64,000 nt of DNA from Chitinophaga filiformis (GCF_900102545.1 NZ_FNBN01000009.1:248001-312000), one strand, 5' to 3'. Positions 1 to 9,120 are shown, counted from the stretch's first letter. The notes: generated from the sequence alone by a model not told the origin. Numbers and translations are program-made.

Positions 1-169
1 CGAACTCGTGAAAACGTTCGGCGCCGGACAACAGCTCTATTACGATCATTGTCCTATGTATAATAATGGTAAGGGGGCAGACTGGATCAGCGAAACAAAG
101 GAGATTTCCAATCCTTATTTTGGTAAGAAAATGTCTGGCTGTGGAACTGTAAAAGAAGAACTAAAATAG
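1..169 (+). CDS. DUF3347-type protein, C-terminal fragment (5' end outside window)
   Basis: The frame starting at base 2 is open from the window edge to a TAG at 167-169. It encodes about 55 residues containing YYDHCPMYNNGKGADW, then NPYFGKKM and SGCGTVKEEL near the end. This cysteine-bearing tail (HCPM, then a C about 35 residues later) matches the end of DUF3347 proteins of Bacteroidota. Those are periplasmic proteins often linked to metal-efflux adaptors and thought to bind copper-like metals through such Cys/His/Met residues. Only the tail is visible, so it could also be the C-terminal domain of a longer membrane-fusion protein. The haem-binding-domain gene starts 6 bp downstream, which suggests co-transcription. 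The family call is from memory of the motif. Confidence 0.7.
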   Translation, partial: ELVKTFGAGQQLYYDHCPMYNNGKGADWISETKEISNPYFGKKMSGCGTVKEELK

Positions 170-175
170 AAGAAC

Positions 176-622
176 ATGCGTCGAACAAATAAATGGCTGT
201 TAATGCTGTTAATTGCTTTCGCTGTTATTCAATGTATACAACCTGCCCGCAATAAAAGCGGGCAGGTGTTACAGACAGATATTACAAACATGTATGAGGT
301 TCCTGCCGATGTACAGAGGGTTCTTAAATCTGCCTGCTACGACTGTCATAGCAATAACACCCGATATCCCTGGTATTCCTATATACAACCTGCTGGCTGG
401 TGGTTGGCACATCACATCAACGAAGGGAAAGAGGAGCTTAATTTTAGCGATTTCGGATCTTACTCGCTCAGAAGGAGGATAAGTAAACTCCGGTCAATTG
501 AAAATAGTATTCATGATGGTAGTATGCCCCTGTCATCGTATACCTTGTTGCACAGGGACGCCCGGCTTACAGAAGAAGAGAAACGACTGATAATAGCATG
601 GGTGGGGGGATTAAGGGACTGA
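176..622 (+). CDS. Haem-binding domain protein (CxxCH)
   Basis: A 148 aa protein with an N-terminal hydrophobic segment (residues 7-20, possibly a signal anchor) followed by a single c-type haem motif CYDCH at residues 54-58. The following residues, about 60-70 (NTRYPWYSYIQP), are typical of the small haem-binding domain family of Bacteroidota (Haem_bd type). The likely location is periplasmic, with haem attached to C54 and C57 and H58 as a ligand. It starts 6 bp after the DUF3347 gene, so the two probably form one transcript. A hairpin with long inverted arms begins right at its stop codon. The substrate or electron partner cannot be told from sequence. Confidence 0.85.
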   Translation: MRRTNKWLLMLLIAFAVIQCIQPARNKSGQVLQTDITNMYEVPADVQRVLKSACYDCHSNNTRYPWYSYIQPAGWWLAHHINEGKEELNFSDFGSYSLRRRISKLRSIENSIHDGSMPLSSYTLLHRDARLTEEEKRLIIAWVGGLRD

Positions 623-740
623 AAAAAGGGGCTGTCTCATAAATAACTTTTACCCAAATTTATTCGGGTACCTAATGGAGAGAATTTCCGCATAAGAAAT
701 TCTCAGAGCCATCGAGTTACTTATGAGACAACCCCTTTTA
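623..740. repeat. Nested inverted-repeat element / terminator (118 bp)
   Basis: Terminal inverted repeats of about 20 bp (623-642 and 720-740: AAAAGGGGCTGTCTCATAA against its complement with one mismatch) enclose two further hairpins. One is ACCCAAAT/TATTCGGGT at about 652-671. The other is a perfect 9-bp GAGAATTTC/GAAATTCTC pair at about 679-704. It may act as a bidirectional terminator after the haem-binding gene, but the nested design also fits a small MITE-like repeat. No coding content is seen between here and 919. Confidence 0.65.
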
Positions 741-919
741 ATGGAATATGTTAGTCAGAATAAGTGCACCAATAGCAACCGCCTTACCGGTCAACAAATT
801 CTTCCTGAGATATACACTTTGTTCATTAAATTGAGGAATTCTATAAACGGCAATAAACGTATAGACCTGCAATCTTACCTTTACGCCAGAACAAACATGC
901 CCAGTATCCGGAATTAACT

Positions 920-3217
920 ATGAACAAATTACTTTTAACGATTTCCTTCGCCATTACAGTCTGCGAGCTTAAAGCCCAGCAGTCTGTTCCCGTTAATGAC
1001 TACCGCTTCGCAGAAAGCCGGCTTATTTACAACACTGAGCCATTAGTGGATAACAATACCGTCTCTCCCCAATGGCTGGAAGATGGTCGCTTCTGGTACC
1101 GGATACTTACCGCCCGTGGTAGCGAATTTATCCTGGTCGATCCGGCAAAAGGTACACGCACCGCCGCCTTTGATCACGAGAAACTGGCGGCATCCTTGTC
1201 CAGAGTAACGGACACAATTTATCAACCTTATGCCTTGCCATTTCGCTTTTTCCGGTTTACAAACAACAACAAAAGCGTCGTGTTTACTATTGCAGGCGGC
1301 GAACATACCTGCGATTTACAGTCTTACGAATGTCGGGCAACCAGACTGCAGCCATCAGCGGCTGCCGATAACCGGAGTGGAATTGTCTCTCCCAACGGTA
1401 AGCTCGCTGCTTTTATAAAAGACAACAACTTATGGGTACGTGAGTTGCCCAGTGGGCCTGAACGCGCATTGACTACCGACGGTATTAAAGATTTTGGCTA
1501 TGCTACAGATAACGCTGGCTGGCGCCATAGCGACAAGCCTGTATTACGCTGGTCACACGATTCCCGTAAGATAGCGACCTTCAAACAGGACCAGCGCCAT
1601 GTAGGCGACATGTACCTTGTTACGACCAATATTGGCACACCCGTACTCAAAACATGGAAATATCCACTGGCCGGCGACGCTGTCATCCCTATGATTCACC
1701 GGGTCATCATTGATGTGAATCAGGCAAAAGTCATCCCCTTACAGATACCAGCGGATCCTCACAGAGGCACGCTAAGCGATGATATCTCCTCCAGCGGTAC
1801 CTTTGACGATGTCGACTGGAGTGAGGATAACACCGAACTGGCATTTGTCTCCACTTCCCGCAATCATAAACAGGAAAAGTTCCGTATCGCTGACGCCACT
1901 ACCGGTGCTGTTCGTGAGGTCTTCGATGAAAACGTAGCCACGCAATATGAATCCGGACAGGACGCAATTAACTGGCAGTATCTGAAGAAGACAAATGAAA
2001 TTATCTGGTATAGTGAACGTGACAACTGGGGACATCTGTACCTGTATGACGCAACCACCGGGCGTCTGAAGAATCAGGTCACCAAAGGACAATGGCTGGT
2101 TACCAGCATGGAGAGGGTCGATGAACAGAACCGGGTGATTTTCTTCAATGCCTGTGGACTTGATGCACGCAATCCTTATTTCAGCCATTTCTGCAGAATA
2201 AATTTCGACGGTAGAGGTTTCGCTGACCTGACCCCGGAGGCGGGCAACCATAAACTGACTTTCTCGCCCGACGGTCAATACTTTATCGATAGCTATTCAC
2301 AACCAGATGTTCCGGCTATTACAGTGTTGCGCAACCGGCAGGGTAAACTGCTTGTCAGCCTGGAAAAGACCGATATCGCTCGCCTCAAAGCTACAGGCTG
2401 GAAGGCACCAATGCCTTTTTCTGTGAAGGCGCACGATGGGAAAACAGATATCTATGGATTGCTGTTTACGCCCACCCACCTCGATAGCAAGAAGAAATAC
2501 CCTATTATAGACTATATATACCCTGGTCCGCAGGGAGGTGGTGTACGCGACTGGTCATTCCTGACAGCCCGCCTGGATCACCAGGCGCTGGCAGAGCTGG
2601 GATTCGTAGTCATGGTGCTGGAAGGAACCAGTAACCCTCTGCGCAGCAAGAGCTACCATGATATGAACTATGGTAACATGGCGGAAAATACATTGCCTGA
2701 CCAGGTTAGCGGTATCCGTCAGCTGGCGGCACGTTACGCATATATCGACACCAGCCGTATTGGTATCTGGGGCCATTCCGGAGGTGGTTTTGCAACTGCC
2801 GCTGCAATGTTCCGTTATCCTGACTTCTTCAAAGTGGGGATTGCAGAATCAGGTAACCATGAGAATCGTAACTATGAAGATGATTGGGGAGAGCGTTATA
2901 ACGGACTTACCTCCGAATCCGACTATGCCAAACAGGCGAATGCACTCTACGCAGGAAACCTGAAAGGGAAACTGCTGCTGGCGCATGGTTTGATGGATGA
3001 CAATGTACCACCATATAACACATTCCTGGTAGTAGATGCTTTAACAAAAGCAAACAAGGACTATGATCTGATCATATTCCCCCAGGCCAGACATGGCTTT
3101 GCAGCAGACGCTCCTTATATGATGCGTCGCCGCTGGGACTATTTTGTCCGCAACCTGCTGCAGGAAGATCCTCCAAAAGAATATCAACTGCTAAGTAAAC
3201 CAGATCCAAGAAATTAA
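920..3217 (+). CDS. Secreted S9B dipeptidyl peptidase IV family protease
   Basis: A 765 aa protein with a signal peptide (MNKLLLTISFAITVCELKA, then QQS). A DPP-IV-type beta-propeller N-terminal domain fills roughly residues 80-480 (WSPN/SHDSRK, FSPDGQYF repeats). A C-terminal alpha/beta hydrolase follows. The catalytic triad is visible: nucleophile Ser in GHSGGG at about residue 620, Asp in MDDNVPP at about 694, His in ARHGF at about 725. The family removes X-Pro or X-Ala dipeptides from peptide N-termini. The length fits the usual 700-800 aa. The ATG at 920 is directly followed by a clean signal peptide. It has no operon partner and ends at a strong terminator. Confidence 0.93.
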   Translation: MNKLLLTISFAITVCELKAQQSVPVNDYRFAESRLIYNTEPLVDNNTVSPQWLEDGRFWYRILTARGSEFILVDPAKGTRTAAFDHEKLAASLSRVTDTIYQPYALPFRFFRFTNNNKSVVFTIAGGEHTCDLQSYECRATRLQPSAAADNRSGIVSPNGKLAAFIKDNNLWVRELPSGPERALTTDGIKDFGYATDNAGWRHSDKPVLRWSHDSRKIATFKQDQRHVGDMYLVTTNIGTPVLKTWKYPLAGDAVIPMIHRVIIDVNQAKVIPLQIPADPHRGTLSDDISSSGTFDDVDWSEDNTELAFVSTSRNHKQEKFRIADATTGAVREVFDENVATQYESGQDAINWQYLKKTNEIIWYSERDNWGHLYLYDATTGRLKNQVTKGQWLVTSMERVDEQNRVIFFNACGLDARNPYFSHFCRINFDGRGFADLTPEAGNHKLTFSPDGQYFIDSYSQPDVPAITVLRNRQGKLLVSLEKTDIARLKATGWKAPMPFSVKAHDGKTDIYGLLFTPTHLDSKKKYPIIDYIYPGPQGGGVRDWSFLTARLDHQALAELGFVVMVLEGTSNPLRSKSYHDMNYGNMAENTLPDQVSGIRQLAARYAYIDTSRIGIWGHSGGGFATAAAMFRYPDFFKVGIAESGNHENRNYEDDWGERYNGLTSESDYAKQANALYAGNLKGKLLLAHGLMDDNVPPYNTFLVVDALTKANKDYDLIIFPQARHGFAADAPYMMRRRWDYFVRNLLQEDPPKEYQLLSKPDPRN

Positions 3218-3219
3218 CG

Positions 3220-3257
3220 ACAAAAGCCTGTATCGAAAGTAAGATACAGGCTTTTGT
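3220..3257 (+). terminator. Rho-independent terminator of the S9B peptidase gene
   Basis: A perfect 15-bp stem: ACAAAAGCCTGTATC (3220-3234) pairs with 3243-3257 across an 8-nt loop. Its arms end in A and T runs, so it can serve both the plus-strand peptidase gene and the convergent minus-strand HD gene. Confidence 0.88.
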
Positions 3258-3289
3258 ATTTAGGTACCTGATGTGGCCAGAACCACCAC

Positions 3290-3940
3290 TCACTCGCCCC
3301 ATGGCGAATGAAGAATAGCATCACAGAAATTCCCCCTTTGAAAATCAGGTATCATAAAAGCGCAGATATCCGCATTGATACTGCCAAAAGTGGTCTCCGG
3401 TTTGTGTTTAAAACCCTCAAAGAAAGTAGGTATCACCTTTTTCTTAAATCCGGTACGGGGAAATTGTTTGATAATATCCTCACGTACTTTTTCTGATACC
3501 TGGTCATAACCCTTGCCCACCACATCCAGCGCAACACCGTAGTTTAATAACGCCACTTCTGCTTCCTTATGCGGCGCTACAGCGGGTATCGTATGCAGCG
3601 CTATAGCGTCCCAAACCAGCTGAAGCGATTGTTGTGGAAGTCCGTGGCTCCGGAGAAATTCACGGGCGGCATTGGCGCCATCTACTTCAAAACATTTATC
3701 CGGGCTGCTGTAATGTGGAGTAAGTCCCAGGTCGTGAAAAACGGAGCTGACATACAGCAGCTCGGGGTCGTAAGTAACCCTTTTTTGTTCACCACCTAAG
3801 GAAGCAAATAAAAATGTACGTAATGAATGATTATATAGTAATTCACTGCCATGCTCGAGCAACAATTCCGTTGCCTGTGTGGCTATTGTGCTGTCCGGTA
3901 TTTTAATACCGGCGACAGCCTTAGGCATCTTTGGTATCAT
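3290..3940 (-). CDS. HD domain protein, cyanamide-hydratase-like
   Basis: A 216 aa cytosolic protein. The metal-binding HD signature is visible as NHSLRTF (H38, R41), then VFHDLGLTPHY with H69-D70, and downstream VWDAIALHT supplying another His. The pattern and size match the HD-type hydrolases annotated as cyanamide-hydratase-like, which hydrolyse small nitrile or amide-type compounds or phosphates. The real substrate cannot be inferred. It is the last gene of a minus-strand run after the CMD protein (51 bp gap) and the Crp/Fnr regulator. It ends opposite the peptidase terminator. Confidence 0.82.
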   Translation of the reverse strand: MIPKMPKAVAGIKIPDSTIATQATELLLEHGSELLYNHSLRTFLFASLGGEQKRVTYDPELLYVSSVFHDLGLTPHYSSPDKCFEVDGANAAREFLRSHGLPQQSLQLVWDAIALHTIPAVAPHKEAEVALLNYGVALDVVGKGYDQVSEKVREDIIKQFPRTGFKKKVIPTFFEGFKHKPETTFGSINADICAFMIPDFQRGNFCDAILHSPWGE

Positions 3941-3991
3941 ATTCCTAAATTTTCCAGCTAAATAAAGATCACAGAGAACTTCAAATTACAT

Positions 3992-4474
3992 TTAAACAGG
4001 TATTGTCCTGGTGGAAATACCTACGCGATTCAGGAAGTTGATATGACACGACAAAACAATAAGATCTGCTATTTCTTTAGTATTAAAATGCGCCCTAAGC
4101 TTTTCGTATGTTTCATCTGAAACGCCATGAACAGAGATATGTGTTATTTCTTCTGCAAATTTAAGCGCACTCTTTTCACTTTCGTTAAAAAGAGGGCTTT
4201 CTTCCCAGGCGGAGAGGGCAAATATCCTGCGCGGAGATTCTCCGTGTTGTAAAGCTTCGTCGGTATGATAATCAATACAGAAAACACATTTGTTGATTTG
4301 GGATGCCCTGATCTTAATAAGCTCTATCAATGCTCTGGGCACTGAAGAAGCGTACAAACGTTTATCTATTGCAGCAATTTGTTCCCAGTATAATGGCTCT
4401 TCTTTCCACACATCTAAACGATGCTTAATTGACTTAATCATAAATTGAACTTTTTTTATGACCGCAAGTTCCAC
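3992..4474 (-). CDS. Carboxymuconolactone decarboxylase / AhpD-like protein
   Basis: A 160 aa protein with the AhpD-like motif CVFCIDYH: redox Cys at 63 and 66, His at 70, preceded by E51 in ALIELIKIRASQINK. This CxxCxxxH arrangement is the alkylhydroperoxidase-type thiol pair, so a peroxidase or disulphide-exchange role is likely rather than lactone decarboxylation. The start is uncertain: Met12 (MIKSIKHRLDVW, base 4441) aligns better with the family, and neither site has a clear ribosome-binding site. It follows the Crp/Fnr gene by 29 bp, the frequent Bacteroidota pairing in which the regulator controls the adjacent detoxification gene (inference). Confidence 0.88.
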   Translation of the reverse strand: MELAVIKKVQFMIKSIKHRLDVWKEEPLYWEQIAAIDKRLYASSVPRALIELIKIRASQINKCVFCIDYHTDEALQHGESPRRIFALSAWEESPLFNESEKSALKFAEEITHISVHGVSDETYEKLRAHFNTKEIADLIVLSCHINFLNRVGISTRTIPV

Positions 4475-4503
4475 CCGAAAAATTGCTATTTCCTTAAACT
4501 GGT

Positions 4504-5079
4504 TTAAGAAAGATACTTTTTCCTGATTTCGCTGAGGTATTCAGGGGTAAAGCCAAGGAAAGATGCCAGTAGATATTGGGGAACACGCTGCATAAAGTCT
4601 GGGAAATGCTCGCTGAAATGGCGGTATAGTTCTTCTTTGGAAAGCTCGTAAAGTAGCCGGAGCCTTATTTGAGCAGCAGCGTAGGCTTTCTGGAATACAA
4701 GATGGAAATATTCGTTTAGTTCTGGTACCGCCTTTAACAGCTCGCGCTGCTGTTCTGCAGTAATACGCAAGACCTCTGTCTTTTCAACCGCACGAATGGA
4801 GAACTGTGCTGCTGAAGTATGCTGGAAAGCCATAAAATCTGACGCCCACCAGTTTTCAATAGCAAAATCGACTGTTTGTTCAACGCCGTTCTGTCTGAGA
4901 TAAAATAGGTTCACACATCCTTTGACAATGAAAAATTTCTCATAACATCTGTGTCCTTCGCTCAATAGCAGTTCTTTTTTCTTATATATCCTGTGCTCGA
5001 AAAAAGGCACCAGTAAATTCAATTTCTCAGGTTCTATTGAACAGAACTTGTTGACATGCATTATAAGATGTTCTAACAA
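4504..5079 (-). CDS. Crp/Fnr family transcriptional regulator
   Basis: A 191 aa protein, the usual length for Bacteroidota Crp-like regulators. Residues about 10-120 form a cyclic-nucleotide-binding-type beta-barrel (KKKELLLSEGHRCYEKFFIVKG, read in two halves; GVEQTVDF; WWASDFMAF). A C-terminal helix-turn-helix lies around residues 160-185 (LLASFLGFTPEYLSEIRK). The canonical cAMP-binding phosphate-cassette residues are not clear, so the ligand is unknown. It lies first in the minus-strand run with the CMD and HD genes and probably controls them. Confidence 0.9.
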   Translation of the reverse strand: MLEHLIMHVNKFCSIEPEKLNLLVPFFEHRIYKKKELLLSEGHRCYEKFFIVKGCVNLFYLRQNGVEQTVDFAIENWWASDFMAFQHTSAAQFSIRAVEKTEVLRITAEQQRELLKAVPELNEYFHLVFQKAYAAAQIRLRLLYELSKEELYRHFSEHFPDFMQRVPQYLLASFLGFTPEYLSEIRKKYLS

Positions 5080-5664
5080 CGCGTAATATTTTAGACGTTT
5101 ATCTAAAAAGAATGATAAGCCAACAATTTACCAAATAATTCACTTTTTAAAACTGATACTTTTAGTGTTTTAAATCATTCAGAGATGAGGGTACTAACTG
5201 TAAATCTCAAAGCAAACGGAAGGGAGCTCATGCTTTAAGGAATTTAATAAAAATATAGAGAACATAAAAAAAATATTACAATGTCGTTTCTATAAATTTG
5301 GTCGTACAGGTTAATAAAAAATAAAAAATCCTGTGACCTATATTTGTAGCTAGACTAATAAGAGTTGATTCACGGAAAACAGATACAAGTTAAGACATGT
5401 AATTACCCTCATACGTTTGATTGGCCATTAGACACGTTCAGTTTTATCCACACTAATATAGAAGTCTGTCTTTTAAGCTTGCTGTAATCAAGGGCCCGGA
5501 TTATTGCAGGTATTAAAAGTGATAAGGTCTCAGCTGAATGAATAATAAGTTCATTTGCTTCCCCGTCTATAGTTGTCCGGATGACAAGGTTCTGGTTTTA
5601 TTTGTTAACGAATCCTCAGTTGTGCTCATTTATACAAGCATCAATTACCCTTAATTTATCCTTT
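5080..5664. other. 585-bp AT-rich intergenic region
   Basis: No supported gene. It separates the divergent Crp/Fnr and MACPF genes. Two perfect matches to the Bacteroidota -7 box TAnnTTTG occur on the plus strand, TAAATTTG at 5293-5300 and TATATTTG at 5339-5346. Neither has a TTG at the expected distance, and they would give a 5' leader of 300 nt or more. No IS or RNA gene is recognised here. Confidence 0.5.
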
Positions 5665-7041
5665 ATGAATTTCAAAATTGCGAATGCTGCTAAGGTAGCG
5701 GCGGTTGCAGGCGTATTGATATCAATGCAATATGGCTGTACAAAAAACGATGCCCTTGAGAAATTAAAGCTCAAAAATGCACCCACGCTTATGTCTGCCA
5801 GAGATGGCCAGAATGATCTGCTTGGTTATGGTTACGATGCCACTGGCGAATATGCCAATTCGAGTTCATCCAAGTTTTCTGTTATCAATGTTACCGCCCT
5901 TAAAGCAGACCAACCACTTCGCGTGGAATGGGATCTTTCGAAAACACAGGTAGGTACGCTCAGCGCCGGCGAGAACGCGAGGTCTTACCTTGACAAGAAA
6001 TCCACCAAGGTAAAAGCAGGAGTTGATATTCCGCTCTTCAAAGCTTCTGTGGAAACCAGCTTTGGCAGTACGAATTCCTTTTCCACCAAGTACATTTACA
6101 GCGGATTCGATCTGGTTATAAAGCAGAAACGCGTGAAAACCAATGCAGATATTGATCTGCTGAAGCAGTACCTGCAGCCCACATTCGCAGCAGATATTCA
6201 GAACAAGACACCTGAATATATCGTGTCTGCATACGGAACGCATGTGCTGCTTGATATCATCCTTGGAGCCAAACTCGAAGTAATGTACCAGTCAGAATCG
6301 ATCGCAAGTGAACGTACCAGGGCTTCTGAAATTGGGATCGATGTCGGTCTGAAGAAGTTTTTCAGCCTGACCGCAGGATTGAATTATTCCTACAATGAAG
6401 AAGAGAAGAATTCAAACTTCTACGACAGGCTTCATTATAGAACTGTGGGTGGCGATCCTTCGAAAAACCTGATAGGAGAGATCCCACTGGGTTCTACCAC
6501 GCCAAAGGTAGATATCTCTTCCTGGCAGGCCAGTTCTACTGAGGCCAATGCGGAACTGATTGATTTTGGTGAGAATGGTCTCTTGCCGATATATGAATTG
6601 ATTAGTGATCCTGGAAAGAAGGAAGCTGTAAGAAGTTATGTGATACAGTATTTACAGAATCGTGCAGCTACTTTAATACAACAGAAGATTTATGCAAAGA
6701 TCACGGCTAATAACATCGTGTCTCATTACTATTTTGACTCATATTGGGACAACGTGAAGACAGGAGACCAGTATCTCACTTTCTTTGGTGAGGATAAGGT
6801 TACTCCAGCGGTATTTACCGGCAATGTTGCGTTCCGTTACAATATTGTGCATGAAGACGGTACAGACCAGTGGCGCCTTGGTGAGATCGAGAACTGGTGG
6901 GTGCAGAATCAGCACAAGGTGTTTATTTCCCGCGCATTTATTTCTGCCGCAGGTAATAGAAAACATCCATGGGCAGAGATGATGTTTGAAATTTTACCAC
7001 AACCGGGTTACGAACCCATAAATGAGCAACTGGCTCCATAG
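5665..7041 (+). CDS. MACPF (membrane attack complex/perforin) domain lipoprotein
   Basis: A 458 aa protein when started at ATG 5665. The longer frame upstream adds 28 residues that would hide the signal peptide, so this start is preferred. The N-terminus is a lipoprotein signal (KVAAVAGVLISMQYGC, Cys about residue 24). The central region carries the MACPF signature YGTHVLLDIILGAK at about residue 190. It is preceded by paired amphipathic stretches (VKAGVDIPLFKASVETSFG, then NSFSTKYIYSG), which in this fold become pore-forming hairpins. Bacteroides MACPF proteins such as the BSAP type act as antimicrobial toxins against related strains, and such a role is inferred. No immunity gene is recognised next to it. 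A terminator follows. Confidence 0.88.
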   Translation: MNFKIANAAKVAAVAGVLISMQYGCTKNDALEKLKLKNAPTLMSARDGQNDLLGYGYDATGEYANSSSSKFSVINVTALKADQPLRVEWDLSKTQVGTLSAGENARSYLDKKSTKVKAGVDIPLFKASVETSFGSTNSFSTKYIYSGFDLVIKQKRVKTNADIDLLKQYLQPTFAADIQNKTPEYIVSAYGTHVLLDIILGAKLEVMYQSESIASERTRASEIGIDVGLKKFFSLTAGLNYSYNEEEKNSNFYDRLHYRTVGGDPSKNLIGEIPLGSTTPKVDISSWQASSTEANAELIDFGENGLLPIYELISDPGKKEAVRSYVIQYLQNRAATLIQQKIYAKITANNIVSHYYFDSYWDNVKTGDQYLTFFGEDKVTPAVFTGNVAFRYNIVHEDGTDQWRLGEIENWWVQNQHKVFISRAFISAAGNRKHPWAEMMFEILPQPGYEPINEQLAP

Positions 7042-7069
7042 GTTTGTAGATTTGATATTATTACAAGAA

Positions 7070-7106
7070 AGGCTGTCTCCCATGTTTGTAAAACAGGAGA
7101 CAGCCT
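7070..7106 (+). terminator. Terminator of the MACPF gene
   Basis: An 11-bp perfect stem AGGCTGTCTCC (7070-7080) / 7096-7106, with an additional inner TGTTT/AAACA pair, followed by CTTTTC. It sits 28 bp after the MACPF stop codon. Confidence 0.85.
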
Positions 7107-7244
7107 CTTTTCATTCAGGTACCTGGTGAAATGGGGAGTTATTCGGAGGACCTTCGTTTATTTTTTGGTACATTAGTAGACCATTAAAAAGTATTTTACT
7201 ATAATTAATGTCGCCTGAGGGCCAACCAGAATTAAGATAAGCCA

Positions 7245-8687
7245 ATGAGACACCGCCATTTTTATTATTCCCTTTCGATAGCCTTTTTTCTCGTAATCAC
7301 CATTGGTTGCGCACGCGTATCCTTGCCTTCATCGCCTCCGTCCCTTCAGAAGAAAACAAAAGAACAGTTATTCGCTATCAAAAATGTGAATGTTATCCCG
7401 ATGACGCAGGACGGTGGTACGCTGACAAACGTGACTGTAATCATCAGAAATGGACAGATCACAGCGTTCAATCAGCCTGTTCCAGCTGGTGCTAAGATCA
7501 TTGATGGCAGCGGGAAATGGCTCATTCCTGGCCTTATTGACATGCATGTTCATATACCTGCTGATTTACATTTTGGTCCCAGTCTTCCAACGCAGGGCGC
7601 TACGATATTCTTTAATACGCAGGATGTTATGACGCCTTTTGTTGCTAATGGCGTCACAACGGTATTCGATCTCAACTCCAGGGCAGAACACTTCGCTCAA
7701 AGGAACGAGATTGCGAAAGGGACTGTCATAGGACCACGGATGGCACTGGCGGCGCTCATAAATGGTGGTAACGGATCAGGAAGAATAGTTAATACAGCTG
7801 AAGATGGACGCCAGGCTGTTCGTAGCGCAAAAGCTGAAGGGTATGAGTTTATCAAGGTGTATTCCAACCTTAATATAGAGACTTACAAGGCCATTGTTGA
7901 TGAAGCTCACCAGCAAGGATTAAAAACTATCGGACATATTCCGGACGCTTTTCGGGGGAAACTGAAAGAAGCATTTGTACCTTATTTCGGAATGGTAGCC
8001 CATGCAGAGGAGTTTTCAAAGCAAAGCAGTGATTTCAGTGAGCAGGATGCACAATTATTCGCACAACTGGCAAAAGATAATGGGACATGGTTGTCACCGA
8101 CATTAACCACCATGAAATGGATATTGAGTCAGGCCCGCTCACTTGACGAATTACGCGCATCTCCTGCACTGCAGTATGTTCATCCCTTATTGCAGAGCAA
8201 ATGGCTGACCGCTAATAACTACAACCGCAATACCTCCCCCGAGCGGGTCGCCTATTTCCAGAAAATAGTCGATTTTCATGTTCGCCTGGTGAAGGCTTTC
8301 AAGGCAGCAGGTGTTCCGATGGTTGCGGGAACTGATGCAGGGCTCTCCGGAGTTGTTGGAGGCTTTTCATTGCATGATGAAATAGAACTGTTGGTCGGGG
8401 CTGGATTGACGCCGGAAGAGGCTTTAGTTGCAGCCACCAGGCTTCCTGCTGCGTGGCTGGGCATAGACAAGGAAGTGGGTACAGTAGAAGCCGGCAAAAG
8501 AGCTGACCTCATTTTGCTTGATGCTAACCCGCTAAGTGATGTGAAAAATACCCGGAAGATTGCGGGTGTTTTTGTCAACGGACAATGGCTCAGTCGCCGC
8601 ACAATTGATGCTATGCTTGCTGATCTCTCCATGCGTAATAATGCGGCAAAGGAAGACTATGACTGGAAGAAAACAATAAGCCATTAG
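7245..8687 (+). CDS. Amidohydrolase family metal-dependent hydrolase (lipoprotein)
   Basis: A 480 aa protein with a lipoprotein signal (AFFLVITIGC, Cys about residue 22). The amidohydrolase landmarks are in order: a small beta-sandwich start (NVNVIPMTQDGG, VIIRNGQI), first metal motif DMHVH at about residues 99-103, a Lys in FIKVYSN at about 205, GHIP at about 230, AHAEEF at about 250, and metal Asp in AGTDAG at about 362. The end has the family's GKRADLILLDANPL. This is the imidazolonepropionase/prolidase-like branch, and the substrate is not determinable. It is anchored on the periplasmic or outer-membrane face. It is a single gene, convergent with the HxlR regulator. Confidence 0.92.
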   Translation: MRHRHFYYSLSIAFFLVITIGCARVSLPSSPPSLQKKTKEQLFAIKNVNVIPMTQDGGTLTNVTVIIRNGQITAFNQPVPAGAKIIDGSGKWLIPGLIDMHVHIPADLHFGPSLPTQGATIFFNTQDVMTPFVANGVTTVFDLNSRAEHFAQRNEIAKGTVIGPRMALAALINGGNGSGRIVNTAEDGRQAVRSAKAEGYEFIKVYSNLNIETYKAIVDEAHQQGLKTIGHIPDAFRGKLKEAFVPYFGMVAHAEEFSKQSSDFSEQDAQLFAQLAKDNGTWLSPTLTTMKWILSQARSLDELRASPALQYVHPLLQSKWLTANNYNRNTSPERVAYFQKIVDFHVRLVKAFKAAGVPMVAGTDAGLSGVVGGFSLHDEIELLVGAGLTPEEALVAATRLPAAWLGIDKEVGTVEAGKRADLILLDANPLSDVKNTRKIAGVFVNGQWLSRRTIDAMLADLSMRNNAAKEDYDWKKTISH

Positions 8688-8711
8688 AGCCATCCCGCCT
8701 GGCAAAATAGG

Positions 8712-9071
8712 TCACGCACCTTGCTTTAACACAGGTCTTGTACCCGGATTCTCCAGGTACTGTGTGCCCCATTCATCCATGACACTGATTACCGGCAATA
8801 ATGACTTACCTAACTCAGTTAAAAAATACTCCACTTTGGGTGGAAGTACCGGATATATGACACGCTCAATAATACCATGCTCCTCCAGCTCCTGGAGTTG
8901 CTGATAGAGTACTCTTCTGCTTGCTTTAGGATTTAACCGCTGCAATTCGCTTGGTCGTCTGTGACCTTGCCAGATATTGTGGATCAGACAGGGCTTCCAT
9001 TTGCCCCCGATGATTTCCATAATCATTGCCATTCCACAATCCAGGTCTTTAGGAATCTTTCTTTCGAGCAT
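8712..9071 (-). CDS. HxlR-family transcriptional regulator
   Basis: A 119 aa winged-helix protein with the family core: CGMAMIMEIIGGKWKPCLI (residues 12-30), RPSELQRLNPKASRRVLYQQ as the DNA-recognition segment (about 38-57), ELEEHGIIERVIYP as the wing and PPKVEYFLTELG after it. The N-terminal Cys12 is common in HxlR members that sense electrophiles or oxidants. It is divergent from the MBL/M28/RidA operon with a 200-bp shared intergenic region holding a 22-bp palindrome. It is therefore the probable regulator of that operon (inference). Confidence 0.92.
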   Translation of the reverse strand: MLERKIPKDLDCGMAMIMEIIGGKWKPCLIHNIWQGHRRPSELQRLNPKASRRVLYQQLQELEEHGIIERVIYPVLPPKVEYFLTELGKSLLPVISVMDEWGTQYLENPGTRPVLKQGA

Positions 9072-9120
9072 TGCAATCTTGTTGAGGCAACAAAATTAAC
9101 TAATAATACTGGGATAGGGT

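Noticed and set aside
723..917. 64-codon plus-strand frame before the S9B peptidase
   Set aside because: It starts inside the inverted-repeat element, has no recognisable motif or upstream signal and an improbable composition.
5281..5346. Two TAnnTTTG boxes as promoters of the MACPF gene
   Set aside because: No TTG at the right distance and leaders of more than 300 nt; kept only as a note in the intergenic entry.
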